A stretch of DNA of 64,000 nt, taken from Alphaproteobacteria bacterium. Lineage in GTDB: Bacteria > Pseudomonadota > Alphaproteobacteria > Rhodobacterales > Rhodobacteraceae. A model generated the notes under the pieces. It was not told the DNA's origin, ran no database searches, and saw nothing but the letters and a program-made list of their open reading frames with translations. The stretch is taken from positions 1-64,000 of the forward strand of contig JAUIIJ010000016.1 of the NCBI GenBank assembly GCA_030431825.1, written 5' to 3'. A program made the translations under genes and the position numbers. Shown here in pieces: positions 1 through 8,579 of this stretch (its first letter is position 1; each line of letters begins with the position of its first letter).

Positions 1-915
1 TCCGGTCACGAGACCTTCCCGCTTCGCTACGGATGGCTGAAAAAGGCCTTCGATGCAATTAGTGAATGCGATGGTGAGCCGGGCAGCAAGTCTGTTTTCT
101 TGGCCGATGAGGCCATCGCCCGCTTTGGGCTCGGCAAAAATATGGTGGCGTCCATGCGTCATTGGGCGACGGCGGCCGGTATCCTTGTTGACAGTGATGC
201 ACCAAGTTCCATGGCAACCACTGCTCTTGGCAGAAGGCTCTTTGGTGCATGTGGTCTCGACCCATACATGGAGCATCCTGCAAGCTTGTGGCTCATTCAT
301 TGGCAAATTGCAGGGCACCCCAAGAAGACGACTTGGTATTGGAGTTTTTGCAACTACCCGGGCGCAAGTTTCGAACGCGAAAATTTGGCTAAAGGCATTG
401 AAAAGGTTGCAAAAGATCGCGCATGGACGAGGGTTGCAGCAACAACAATCAAGCGCGATGTTGAGTGTTTCGTGCGCACCTATGTGGCGCGGCATGCGAC
501 CGCTCAAGCATCGCACGAAGACACCCTTGAATCGCCGCTCGCAGAGCTTGGCCTTGTTAAGGCGACCGGAAAAAAAGACGGTTTCCGATTTGTGCGCGGC
601 CCCAAGTCAACGCTTGGCCGCGGCGTGTTTCTTTACGCACTCATTGATTTTTGGAGGACGTACTCGCCAGCGCGCACTTTGTCTTTTGAGGCTATAGCCC
701 ATGAGCCGGGTTCGCCTGGGCGTGTTTTCCTCCTCGATGAAAACGATGTAGCAGGCAGGCTTCTTGATCTCGAGGATTTCACAAACGGAGCGTTCCGCTG
801 GTCTGAGACGGCTGGTCTCAAACAGGTCATACGCGAGGGAGATCTCGACCTTGAGGCGGCCCTGGCGTTTGTTGATTCGGACTTTGACCGCATGACAGAA
901 AGGGAGGTGGCATAA
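1..915 (+). CDS. sspB: SspB-like DUF4007 protein of the PT modification module (5' partial)
   Basis: The reading frame is open from base 1 and ends at TAA 913-915, so the start lies left of the window and about 304 residues are visible. The visible part opens with SGHETFPLRYGWL, the N-terminal hallmark of DUF4007. In known Ssp systems this family is SspB, the DNA-nicking subunit that works with SspC and SspD to place single-stranded phosphorothioates. An internal TTG at 100 would give a shorter protein lacking the conserved N-terminus, so it is not the true start. The stop overlaps the sspC start (TAATG), with a strong GGGAGGT site inside the gene end. The family call comes from the motif and neighbours; nickase activity is inferred from the family. 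Confidence 0.85.
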   Translation, partial: SGHETFPLRYGWLKKAFDAISECDGEPGSKSVFLADEAIARFGLGKNMVASMRHWATAAGILVDSDAPSSMATTALGRRLFGACGLDPYMEHPASLWLIHWQIAGHPKKTTWYWSFCNYPGASFERENLAKGIEKVAKDRAWTRVAATTIKRDVECFVRTYVARHATAQASHEDTLESPLAELGLVKATGKKDGFRFVRGPKSTLGRGVFLYALIDFWRTYSPARTLSFEAIAHEPGSPGRVFLLDENDVAGRLLDLEDFTNGAFRWSETAGLKQVIREGDLDLEAALAFVDSDFDRMTEREVA

Positions 916-3900
916 TGGGTCTTGCTGAACGCATCCATATCGCTCGCCGCTTTCAACGCGCCGTTAGGATTGATGCCGATTTCAACGATTCAAAGGCGCT
1001 TGAGGGCTTTATCTGCCCGGAATCTTCCGCAGCTGTCCTATCTGCCACTGCGCATCATGTCGCGGAAACAAACCATGGCGCTTTTACTTGGACAGGTCCA
1101 TACGGCAGCGGGAAATCTAGCCTCGTTGTGGCGCTAAGCGCGCTGCTAGGCCGCGACAAGGCGCTGCGTGAACAAGCGAGCGCTGCAATCGGGCAGAAAA
1201 CGGCGCGGGCCGTTCTCGAGGCACTGCCACCCAAGACAAAAGGATGGCGTATTCTTCCCGTTATTGGGCGGCGGGACGATCCGGCGCGCGTTATCGGAGA
1301 AGCTATCGAAGCCGGAGGGTATTCACTGTGCGTTGAGGGTGAAACATGGAGCGACAAGAAGGTCGTCGCAGCTTTGATCGAAATCGCTTCAAAGCATCCG
1401 CGCAGTGAGGGTGGCCTGGTACTGTTCATCGATGAGATGGGCAAATTCCTTGAAGCTGCTGCGCAAGACGGCTCGGATGTTTATCTCTTTCAGCTTCTTG
1501 CCGAAGCCGCTTCACGAAGCGAAGGGCGCTTTATTCTGATCGGCATCTTGCATCAGTCCTTCGAGGATTATGCTGGTCGACTGTCTCGGGAGATGCGTGA
1601 TGAATGGTCCAAGATCCAAGGACGATTTGTAGACCTCGCCGTAAACGTAGCTGGTGAAGAGCAGATTGAGCTCGTTTCCCGCGCCATCGAAAACGGCCGC
1701 AGCCTCTCCAAGCCGGGCGCTAGGGTAAGCATTGTTTCCGAGGAAATAAAACGACAAAGGCCGGCATCTTCGGCTTTTTTGCCGACAATCCTTGAAGGGT
1801 GCTGGCCACTGCATCCCGTTGTGGCGTGTCTGCTTGGTCCGATTTCTCGCAGGCGTTTCGGCCAAAACCAACGCAGCATTTTCGGTTTCCTGAACTCCGC
1901 CGAACCATTTGGTTTCCAGGACTTCATTCGCCATGCGTCTGATGAAGATATTTTCGAGCCCTACCGGCTTTGGGATTATTTGCGTGTGAATCTAGAACCT
2001 TCGATTTTAGCTTCACCAGACGGGCACAGATGGGCGATGGCTGCCGAAGCCGTTGAGCGCTGCGAAGCCCTTGGCGGTGATGAAAGCCACGTGCGGCTGC
2101 TTAAGACTGTTGCGCTTATCGATCTGTTCAAGGAGCGATCAGGGCTTGTTCCTAATATCGCTTTGTTGCGTTGCTGTGTGGGAGGGCTCTCGGAAGCTGA
2201 CGCTAAAAAGGCCTTGGAACAACTGCAAAAGTGGTCGTTGGTCATCTACCGCAAGTTCACAGACGCGTACGCGGTATATGCCGGTAGCGACTTCGATATC
2301 GACCGCGCTTTGGGTGACGCCCTTGAACATGTTCGAGAAGTTGATTTCGGTGTACTTCAAAGGCTTGCAGGCCTGCAGCCTATCCTTGCCAAAAGGCATT
2401 ATCATGAGACGGGCGCCCTGCGCTGGTTCGACGTCAATGTGGCTCCGCTGAATGAGCTCATCGACAAGGCCACAAGATTTAAGCCGCGAAAAGGGACGAT
2501 AGGCCAGTTCTTGCTCGCCATACCGACAGTCGGTGAAAGCGAGGATCGCGCGCAAAAGACATGCCGTGAAGCGGCACGTCAGTCGCAGGATTGGGACATC
2601 GTCGCCGGGCTATCGCAGCGTGCTTGGGCGATTACCGATCTTGCGCGTGAACTCATAGCCCTTGAAACCGTGAAGGAAGAACACCCGGACCTTGCCGGCG
2701 ACCCTGTGGCGCAGCGCGAAGTTCAGGCGCGGCATGCGATGCTGCAAGGGCAGCTCGAAGAAGAGTTACGTCGTGCCTTTGATCATGCCACCTGGCATCG
2801 AAAAGGCCGAAAAGAGCGGCATTGGTTGCACGCTGAGCTCAACGGCATGGCCTCCGAGCTAGCAGATGCTCGCTATCCGAAAACACCGAGCATCCACAAT
2901 GAGCTGCTCAATAGGATTAAGCCTTCAAGCAATGCGGTTGCGGCGCAAAATGCACTCCTGCGCCACATGGTTGTAAATGAAGGTGAAGAGCGCCTGAATA
3001 TAGAAGGTTTCCCTGCTGAGGGCGGGCTCTACGCCTCGCTTCTTCAAGCGACAGGACTCTACAAAAAAGACCGAACAGGCTGGCGCTTTTCTCCGCCAGA
3101 AAAGGGTAGTGACACTTGCGGATTGATGCCTCTGTGGGAGGCGGCCGCCAAACATCTTGCAGCTTCGGAGGACAGGACGGTCGATGTGGCCGAACTCTAC
3201 AAGCTTTGGGCTGCGCCGCCATTTGGTGTGAAAGACGGCCTTATGCCTGTACTTGCTGTTGCCTTTATAATGTCGCGGCGAGACAAAGTTGCTATCTACC
3301 GCCAAGGCGTATTTCAGCCCCGTTTCAAAGATGTCGATGTCGAAATGCTGGCGACGGATCCATCCGAAGTTCAACTTCGTTGGATGGACTTGTCAGCTGT
3401 GGCGCGGCGGCTTCTGTCCGGCATGGCCGATGTTGTTCGTACGCTTGATGAAAGAAACAGCCTGCCGCACCTAACGCCCATAGACGTAGCACGGGGACTC
3501 ATCGCCATTTATGAACGTCTTCATGCATGGACCAAACGAACTACGCGGCTCTCGGCCAACGCGGTCCACGTGCGCAACCTGTTCAAGCACGCGAGCGATC
3601 CAAACAAGTTCTTGTTTGACGACATTCCAGCCACATTCGGGGCGGATGCCGGACACGGTGATGAAGCAGCCCTCATAGCTATCGTAAAAGATGTGCGCGA
3701 GGGTCTCGAGGAGCTGACCAACGCTTATCCGTCAATGCTTCGAAGGCTTACCGACTTGATGCTGGAAGAATTGCAGGTGCCTAATGGTTCGCCACAAGCC
3801 CTATCGGAATTACGTGCTAGGGCTGAAAACATTAGAGCGCTTGGCGGGGACTTTCGCCTTGAGGCCTTTGTTGCCCGCCTCTCTCAATTCGAGGGAAGCG

Positions 3901-4310
3901 TTGCCGATATTGAGGGTATCGCCAGCTTTGCAGCCGATAAACCGCCGGGCTCTTGGACTGATCCTGATCTGGACAAGGCGGCCATTGAAGTGACGGCCCT
4001 TGCACAGCAATTCATTCGCAATGAGTCTTTCGCGCGCGTGAAGGGCCGGCGCGATAAACGTCAAGCGATGGCGGTGGTGGTGGGTGTTGATGGGCGTCCG
4101 GCTCCGGTACACGAGGAGTTCTCGGTCACCGATGCCGAGCGCCAGGATGTCGATGCGCTTATCAAACGCGTTGAGGTCGCCCTTACAGATGCCGCTCCGG
4201 AAAGACGCAATATTATTCTCGCCGCTCTTGCCGAACTCAGCGCGCGTTACATGCTGCCCGCTAAGAATTCAGAAGCGGAGGCTAAAGTTGGCGAAAGGGC
4301 TGCTTCATGA
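915..4310 (+). CDS. sspC: SspC-like P-loop ATPase of the PT modification module
   Basis: This is a 1131-residue protein with a Walker A motif GPYGSGKSS at residues 61-69 and a Walker B LVLFIDEMGKF near residues 169-179 (D173, E174). The remainder is a long helical region with no other motif I recognise. SspC is the ATPase partner of SspB and SspD, and its size and position between them fit. The start ATG overlaps the sspB stop by one base and the stop overlaps the sspD start by four (ATGA), so the three genes are translationally coupled. Base composition is lower in GC than genes right of 21 kb. Assignment rests mainly on the flanking DUF4007 and PP-loop genes, because large P-loop ATPases are hard to name alone. 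Confidence 0.8.
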   Translation: MGLAERIHIARRFQRAVRIDADFNDSKALEGFICPESSAAVLSATAHHVAETNHGAFTWTGPYGSGKSSLVVALSALLGRDKALREQASAAIGQKTARAVLEALPPKTKGWRILPVIGRRDDPARVIGEAIEAGGYSLCVEGETWSDKKVVAALIEIASKHPRSEGGLVLFIDEMGKFLEAAAQDGSDVYLFQLLAEAASRSEGRFILIGILHQSFEDYAGRLSREMRDEWSKIQGRFVDLAVNVAGEEQIELVSRAIENGRSLSKPGARVSIVSEEIKRQRPASSAFLPTILEGCWPLHPVVACLLGPISRRRFGQNQRSIFGFLNSAEPFGFQDFIRHASDEDIFEPYRLWDYLRVNLEPSILASPDGHRWAMAAEAVERCEALGGDESHVRLLKTVALIDLFKERSGLVPNIALLRCCVGGLSEADAKKALEQLQKWSLVIYRKFTDAYAVYAGSDFDIDRALGDALEHVREVDFGVLQRLAGLQPILAKRHYHETGALRWFDVNVAPLNELIDKATRFKPRKGTIGQFLLAIPTVGESEDRAQKTCREAARQSQDWDIVAGLSQRAWAITDLARELIALETVKEEHPDLAGDPVAQREVQARHAMLQGQLEEELRRAFDHATWHRKGRKERHWLHAELNGMASELADARYPKTPSIHNELLNRIKPSSNAVAAQNALLRHMVVNEGEERLNIEGFPAEGGLYASLLQATGLYKKDRTGWRFSPPEKGSDTCGLMPLWEAAAKHLAASEDRTVDVAELYKLWAAPPFGVKDGLMPVLAVAFIMSRRDKVAIYRQGVFQPRFKDVDVEMLATDPSEVQLRWMDLSAVARRLLSGMADVVRTLDERNSLPHLTPIDVARGLIAIYERLHAWTKRTTRLSANAVHVRNLFKHASDPNKFLFDDIPATFGADAGHGDEAALIAIVKDVREGLEELTNAYPSMLRRLTDLMLEELQVPNGSPQALSELRARAENIRALGGDFRLEAFVARLSQFEGSVADIEGIASFAADKPPGSWTDPDLDKAAIEVTALAQQFIRNESFARVKGRRDKRQAMAVVVGVDGRPAPVHEEFSVTDAERQDVDALIKRVEVALTDAAPERRNIILAALAELSARYMLPAKNSEAEAKVGERAAS

Positions 4311-5146
4311 CCGCACTTTCTACGAAGCACGTCTTGGGGCTTTCAGGCGGTAAGGACAGTGCCGCTCTTGCGGTCTATATGCGCCAGCACCACCCGGAGT
4401 TGGATATCGAGTATTTTTTCACCGATACCGGAAAAGAGTTACCTGAGGTTTACGAATTCCTGGGTCGATTGGAGGGATTCCTCGGCAAGCCGATTCTAAG
4501 GCTCAATCCGGACAGGGATTTTGATTTCTGGCTCAAACGGTACAAGAATTTTCTGCCTTCGCCGCAGACCCGGTGGTGCACCCGTCAGCTCAAACTGCGC
4601 CCGTTCGAGCATTGGATTAGGCCGCTGCTTGATGAGGGTGTTCGCGTGTACAGCTATGTGGCCATCCGCGCCGATGAAGAATATCGCGAAGGCTATAGCT
4701 CCAAGAATGACAATTTGGTCATCAAGCTCCCGTTCAAAGACGACGGAATCGACAAGGCCGGTGTCACTGATATTCTGGAGGATTCCGGATTGGGCTTGCC
4801 GCGCTACTACGACTGGCGCTCGCGCAGTGGTTGTACATTCTGTTTTTACCAACAGAAGATTGAGTGGGTTCGGCTCAAAGAGCATCACCCCGAGGCTTTC
4901 GAGCAGGCGAAGTCCTACGAGAAGGAAGCTGTCGCGCATGGCTCACCCTTTACTTGGTCGCAGGGAGAATCTTTGGATGAGTTGACGGCGCCGGATCGTG
5001 TGGCCCAAATCAAGCAAGACTATGAGAAGAGATTGGAGCGTCTCAGCAAGAGGCGACAACTCAATCCTCTGCGCCAAAACGGTGAGGAGCCGGACTTGGA
5101 CGAATTGTACGGTTCATCAAAAATGTGCCTAGCCTGTCACAAGTGA
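4307..5146 (+). CDS. sspD: SspD-like PAPS-reductase/PP-loop family enzyme
   Basis: A 279-residue protein of the phosphoadenosine-phosphosulfate reductase fold. The PP-loop SGGKDS is at residues 13-18, a conserved RWCTRQLK follows at 89-96, and there are Cys pairs at 176/179 (GCTFCFYQQK) and 274/277 (CLACHK). DndC and SspD are ATP pyrophosphatases of this family that activate the DNA backbone for sulfur insertion. The cysteines could carry sulfur or an Fe-S cluster, which is inference. The gene overlaps sspC by four bases and is followed by a 71-bp gap before sspF. A generic PAPS reductase for sulfate assimilation is unlikely because there are no cys genes nearby and a DUF4007/ATPase pair lies upstream. 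Confidence 0.88.
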   Translation: MTALSTKHVLGLSGGKDSAALAVYMRQHHPELDIEYFFTDTGKELPEVYEFLGRLEGFLGKPILRLNPDRDFDFWLKRYKNFLPSPQTRWCTRQLKLRPFEHWIRPLLDEGVRVYSYVAIRADEEYREGYSSKNDNLVIKLPFKDDGIDKAGVTDILEDSGLGLPRYYDWRSRSGCTFCFYQQKIEWVRLKEHHPEAFEQAKSYEKEAVAHGSPFTWSQGESLDELTAPDRVAQIKQDYEKRLERLSKRRQLNPLRQNGEEPDLDELYGSSKMCLACHK

Positions 5147-5217
5147 AGGCGTTAAGGAATAGTGTATGATTTTTAATAACTTATAGTACAGCAAGCAAAG
5201 GGCTAGCGGAGAAGTAT
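5147..5217 (+). promoter_or_regulatory. AT-rich gap between modification and restriction genes; possible internal promoter
   Basis: This 71-bp stretch is the only real break in an otherwise overlapping six-gene run. It is AT-rich and holds TATGAT at 5165-5170 and TATAGT at 5182-5187, either of which could be a -10 element. No convincing -35 is visible. A CGGAGAAG ribosome-binding site sits just before the sspF ATG. Separate transcription of sspFGH would let the cell modify DNA before making the restriction proteins, but that is inference. Confidence 0.3.
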
Positions 5218-7053
5218 ATGTCCCATTCGAACAGCCTTGTCGCTTTTTTAAGACATTACGGTCCGATACCGGCAAGCGACAATATGTATGATGAGCTCAT
5301 ACAGACTGAAATTGAGCACTACGGCATAGAAAGACCTATCGACATACCGCCCGCGCGGTTGCGTGAAGTCATTGACAATTTTGAAGCCGAAGAGCCAAAA
5401 AACGTCATCCTGACCGGCACGGCCGGGGACGGAAAAACCTACCACTGTCGCCGGGTTTGGGAACATTTTGGCGGTGATCCTGATGAGTGGAGAGGCGGAA
5501 CCAAAGCCGCTGAATTGCAGCTTCCGTCTTCCGGGAAACATCTGCAAATTGTAAAGGACCTAAGCGAACTCACGGTCGCGGAAAAAGAGCGAATTCTGCC
5601 CGAATTGGCAGATGCTGTCCGCGATAAAGACACGCGCAACATCTATCTTGTTGCCGCCAATGACGGGCAATTGCTCGCAAGCTGGCGCGATTTTGCAGAA
5701 GCCCGTGGCGGTGAATACTACCGGGACTTTAAGTCCATCGAAGGGATGCTTGTCGACGAAAAGACCACAAACAAGGACTTGTCTCTCCTTCTCTACAATC
5801 TGAGCCATCTTGACGGCTCAGAGCACTTTGAAGAGATCCTAACGGAAGTGACCGAACACCCGCAGTGGCGGCAGTGCGAGGGGTGTACGCTGCTCTCTGA
5901 GGACGGATCGACGAAATGCCCAATCAGAATTAACCGCGACAGGTTGCGTGGTACGGATGAAGGTATCTCGCCATTTCGCCACCGTTTGTCCGAACTTCTC
6001 AAACTCGCGCGCGCTAATCGCATGCATCTGCCTATCCGCGATTTGTTGCTGCTATGCGTAAACATCATCCTGGGGGATCATGAATCGCGAAGCCTCCTCA
6101 CATGCCGGAAGGCAATGAACCGAGCCGAAAGCGAGGCCTATCGCGAGACAAATCCTTACGCCAACGCGTTCGGAGCTAATCTACGGCCGCGTCAGCGCCA
6201 ACAGTATCAGGCATTTTCCACACTGGAAGCCTTTGGCATCGGCCGGGAGACCGACAACAAGATCGATAACCTTTTGATCTACGGCCCCTATGATGATGAG
6301 CAAAACTACCAAGCCTTGATTGGAAATGACCCCTACTATGGCTGTAGCGCTTATAGGAATTATCTCCGCGACTACCTCGAAGGGGAGCGTGAGAATTTGG
6401 GAGAATTCATGCGCGCCCTCGCGCTGCAACGGCAGCGGCTTTTCTTTTCTTTGCCGCTCGACAGCGATCTTTCGCCTTGGTCGCTAAGTGTCTATCAATC
6501 CTCTGGAACGTTTCTCGAATTTGGCAAAAGGCTTGCTGCCGGTGATGCCGCCTCACGCATCGCCGAAATCCTCGTCCGGGGCCTGAATCGAACCTTCTGC
6601 GGCATGATGATCGACGAAGGTGATAGGCTTTACCTCGCTTCATCCGGTGGTGACGGCAGAGGCCGCATTGCCTCGATATTGAACTTCGACATCGGCGTCT
6701 CCCGCCACAGACGCGATCCTTATCTTGATTTCGGGCTCGCGCACGACGGCCTTACCCCGCGTATGATGATCGTTGATCCAGCAGCCGACGGAGATAGCGT
6801 GATCGATGAGCTAGAGCTTCAAATTACACACTTCGAGTACCTCATGCGCGTGGCAAAAGGCAGCTTGCCTGCGAGTTTTTCTCGGCAATGCTATGAAGAT
6901 TTCCTTGATTTCAAACTGCGTGTCATCAAGCATCTCATGCCGATTATCGGTGATGAACCAAGGCCAAACGAAATTAGTGTTCAAGCAGTCAAAGTCGATG
7001 AGCGCGGAAGGCCCCAGCCCGACAACATTCGCATCAGAGTGGGGGAAATATGA
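5218..7053 (+). CDS. sspF: SspF/DptF-like restriction-module ATPase
   Basis: A 611-residue protein with a Walker A GTAGDGKT at residues 67-74, preceded by hydrophobic NVIL. A cysteine cluster (C-x2-C and a third Cys, about residues 220-234) could bind zinc. Length and position match DptF, the first protein of the DptFGH restriction set, and SspF of SspBCD-SspFGH cassettes, which damage DNA lacking phosphorothioates. The gene follows sspD after the only non-overlapping gap and overlaps sspG by four bases (ATGA). The call uses the three-gene context: an ATPase of about 600 residues, a protein of about 500 without motifs, and a giant FtsK/HerA-like protein. DptF of a Dnd system is the alternative name, but dndD and dndE are absent here. 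Confidence 0.8.
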   Translation: MSHSNSLVAFLRHYGPIPASDNMYDELIQTEIEHYGIERPIDIPPARLREVIDNFEAEEPKNVILTGTAGDGKTYHCRRVWEHFGGDPDEWRGGTKAAELQLPSSGKHLQIVKDLSELTVAEKERILPELADAVRDKDTRNIYLVAANDGQLLASWRDFAEARGGEYYRDFKSIEGMLVDEKTTNKDLSLLLYNLSHLDGSEHFEEILTEVTEHPQWRQCEGCTLLSEDGSTKCPIRINRDRLRGTDEGISPFRHRLSELLKLARANRMHLPIRDLLLLCVNIILGDHESRSLLTCRKAMNRAESEAYRETNPYANAFGANLRPRQRQQYQAFSTLEAFGIGRETDNKIDNLLIYGPYDDEQNYQALIGNDPYYGCSAYRNYLRDYLEGERENLGEFMRALALQRQRLFFSLPLDSDLSPWSLSVYQSSGTFLEFGKRLAAGDAASRIAEILVRGLNRTFCGMMIDEGDRLYLASSGGDGRGRIASILNFDIGVSRHRRDPYLDFGLAHDGLTPRMMIVDPAADGDSVIDELELQITHFEYLMRVAKGSLPASFSRQCYEDFLDFKLRVIKHLMPIIGDEPRPNEISVQAVKVDERGRPQPDNIRIRVGEI

Positions 7054-8579
7054 GCATGATCCCTGCACCTGAAAAATTCAAAAAGGATGTCAATGTCTGG
7101 GTCGATGAGGCCATTTGGGGGCATCGATTTTATAACGATCAAACGCCTTGGTTGGTCTTCCTTGAATTCCTATCCGTATTTCGAGGACGGCATCTTGATG
7201 GGCGTGCACTCGACGAACCGCGTGCGGATGGCGCCCATGAAGTCATAACCTACCATGTGCCGCGCCTTATCCCGCTCCGCGATCTCGTTTTTAACAATCC
7301 CCACATCCAGCATATTGACTCCACCAAGCGCAGCGACAGCGAGAAGTGGTCAGCTTGGCTGAAACAGGTCAATGGCGATTACGATTTCTCGTTTCTGCGA
7401 GACCGATTCGGGGAGTTCTCAAGGCTTACTCATGTTGTCGAATACTTCCAGAACACAGCCGTAGAGCCCCACAGGCAAAGGAGATGGACATCACGCTTCA
7501 TCTTCCCCTACGGACCGGATTGTATTTACGCCGACTTACCGGGAAATCCTCAAGGTAGCCCGGATCGCCGCTTCTTCGCCCGTGGCGGTGAATTGCTTTA
7601 TCTGATGCTCTGCCGCAGCGGTCACGGGCCAGAAATCGCCGAACTGATAAACAAGCGTTTGCTTTTAGAAGCCGATCCCTGGAACCGCGTTGCGAAGGCC
7701 CTATTGCCCGAAGATTATCGCAGCGATTCCGGGGCAATATCGAGTGCAATTGGCTATCTGCCGTACGCGGGCAGGGGCGAGTACAAGGAGCTTGCACAAA
7801 CCTGGCAACATCTCCTGCAGCTCGATCTTCCCGGCGCCGCGCTATTTGACCCGCTCGTCAGACTTTCTTCGCTGCATATGCTGCTTTATATGATGCGCCG
7901 CGCAGGCGAAGAAATCGGTGACAATGCTGAGCCGAAATTCGTGCTCGAAATTGCGGCTCCAAGCAAAACGACGCTGTTTGAACTTTCCTCCGAGAGCCTG
8001 CGCGCAAACCGAATGGCAACGCTACGCGCGGTGCGTGCACATGTCGAAAATGCCAAGAATGATCAAGGCTGGCACGACGCTCTCGCCGCGCGTGTTCCTG
8101 CGGATGCCGTGCGCACCTATCTCGCAGACCGCTTTGCCTGGAAACCCGAAGATGCCCCTGTGGGCGGCGATCCAGACGCAATTTTTTCTGTACTTCGTTC
8201 TTACGCCGAAAAACGACACCAGCAACACGTTGCGAAGGTACACAACGAGTGGACACGCCAGATCGGCTTGACCGTTTCGCGGCGCGGGGTAGGGACATGG
8301 TACGCGCCAAGCGATTCTCTTCTCAAAGCATTGGTCATGTGTACCGTCGAAGATGGCCGCGAAGAGTATCACCGTTTTCTCGCCAAGCTCTACGAGCGCT
8401 TCCGCCTCGTTATCGCGGCACCGGAGGCGGAAAAGGCTTTCGGCAGTCTGCCGACAGACCAACACGCATTTACCCAAAACGCTCAACGTCTTGAACAGCG
8501 TCTTCGCACTCTCGGCTTGTTGCGCCGCCTGTCGGACGACTGCGCATATGTAGAAAACCCATTTCGGAGGCGCGCATGA
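7050..8579 (+). CDS. sspG: SspG/DptG-like restriction-module protein
   Basis: A 509-residue soluble protein with no nucleotide-binding, nuclease or membrane motif that I can recognise. Its start overlaps the sspF stop by four bases and its stop overlaps the sspH start by four (ATGA at both ends), so it is made together with both. DptG and SspG are similarly motif-poor middle partners of the PT-dependent restriction complexes. The name is therefore positional, supported by length. Its biochemical role cannot be read from the sequence. Confidence 0.72.
   Translation: MSMIPAPEKFKKDVNVWVDEAIWGHRFYNDQTPWLVFLEFLSVFRGRHLDGRALDEPRADGAHEVITYHVPRLIPLRDLVFNNPHIQHIDSTKRSDSEKWSAWLKQVNGDYDFSFLRDRFGEFSRLTHVVEYFQNTAVEPHRQRRWTSRFIFPYGPDCIYADLPGNPQGSPDRRFFARGGELLYLMLCRSGHGPEIAELINKRLLLEADPWNRVAKALLPEDYRSDSGAISSAIGYLPYAGRGEYKELAQTWQHLLQLDLPGAALFDPLVRLSSLHMLLYMMRRAGEEIGDNAEPKFVLEIAAPSKTTLFELSSESLRANRMATLRAVRAHVENAKNDQGWHDALAARVPADAVRTYLADRFAWKPEDAPVGGDPDAIFSVLRSYAEKRHQQHVAKVHNEWTRQIGLTVSRRGVGTWYAPSDSLLKALVMCTVEDGREEYHRFLAKLYERFRLVIAAPEAEKAFGSLPTDQHAFTQNAQRLEQRLRTLGLLRRLSDDCAYVENPFRRRA

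Noticed and set aside
915..4310. BREX-type BrxC for the large ATPase
   Set aside because: No PglX methyltransferase, PglZ or other BREX gene is present, and the flanking genes are Ssp-type.
1..5146. Reading the first three genes as a Dnd (DndBCDE) system
   Set aside because: The PP-loop protein could be DndC, but DUF4007 and the 1131-residue ATPase replace DndD and DndE. SspBCD fits all three.
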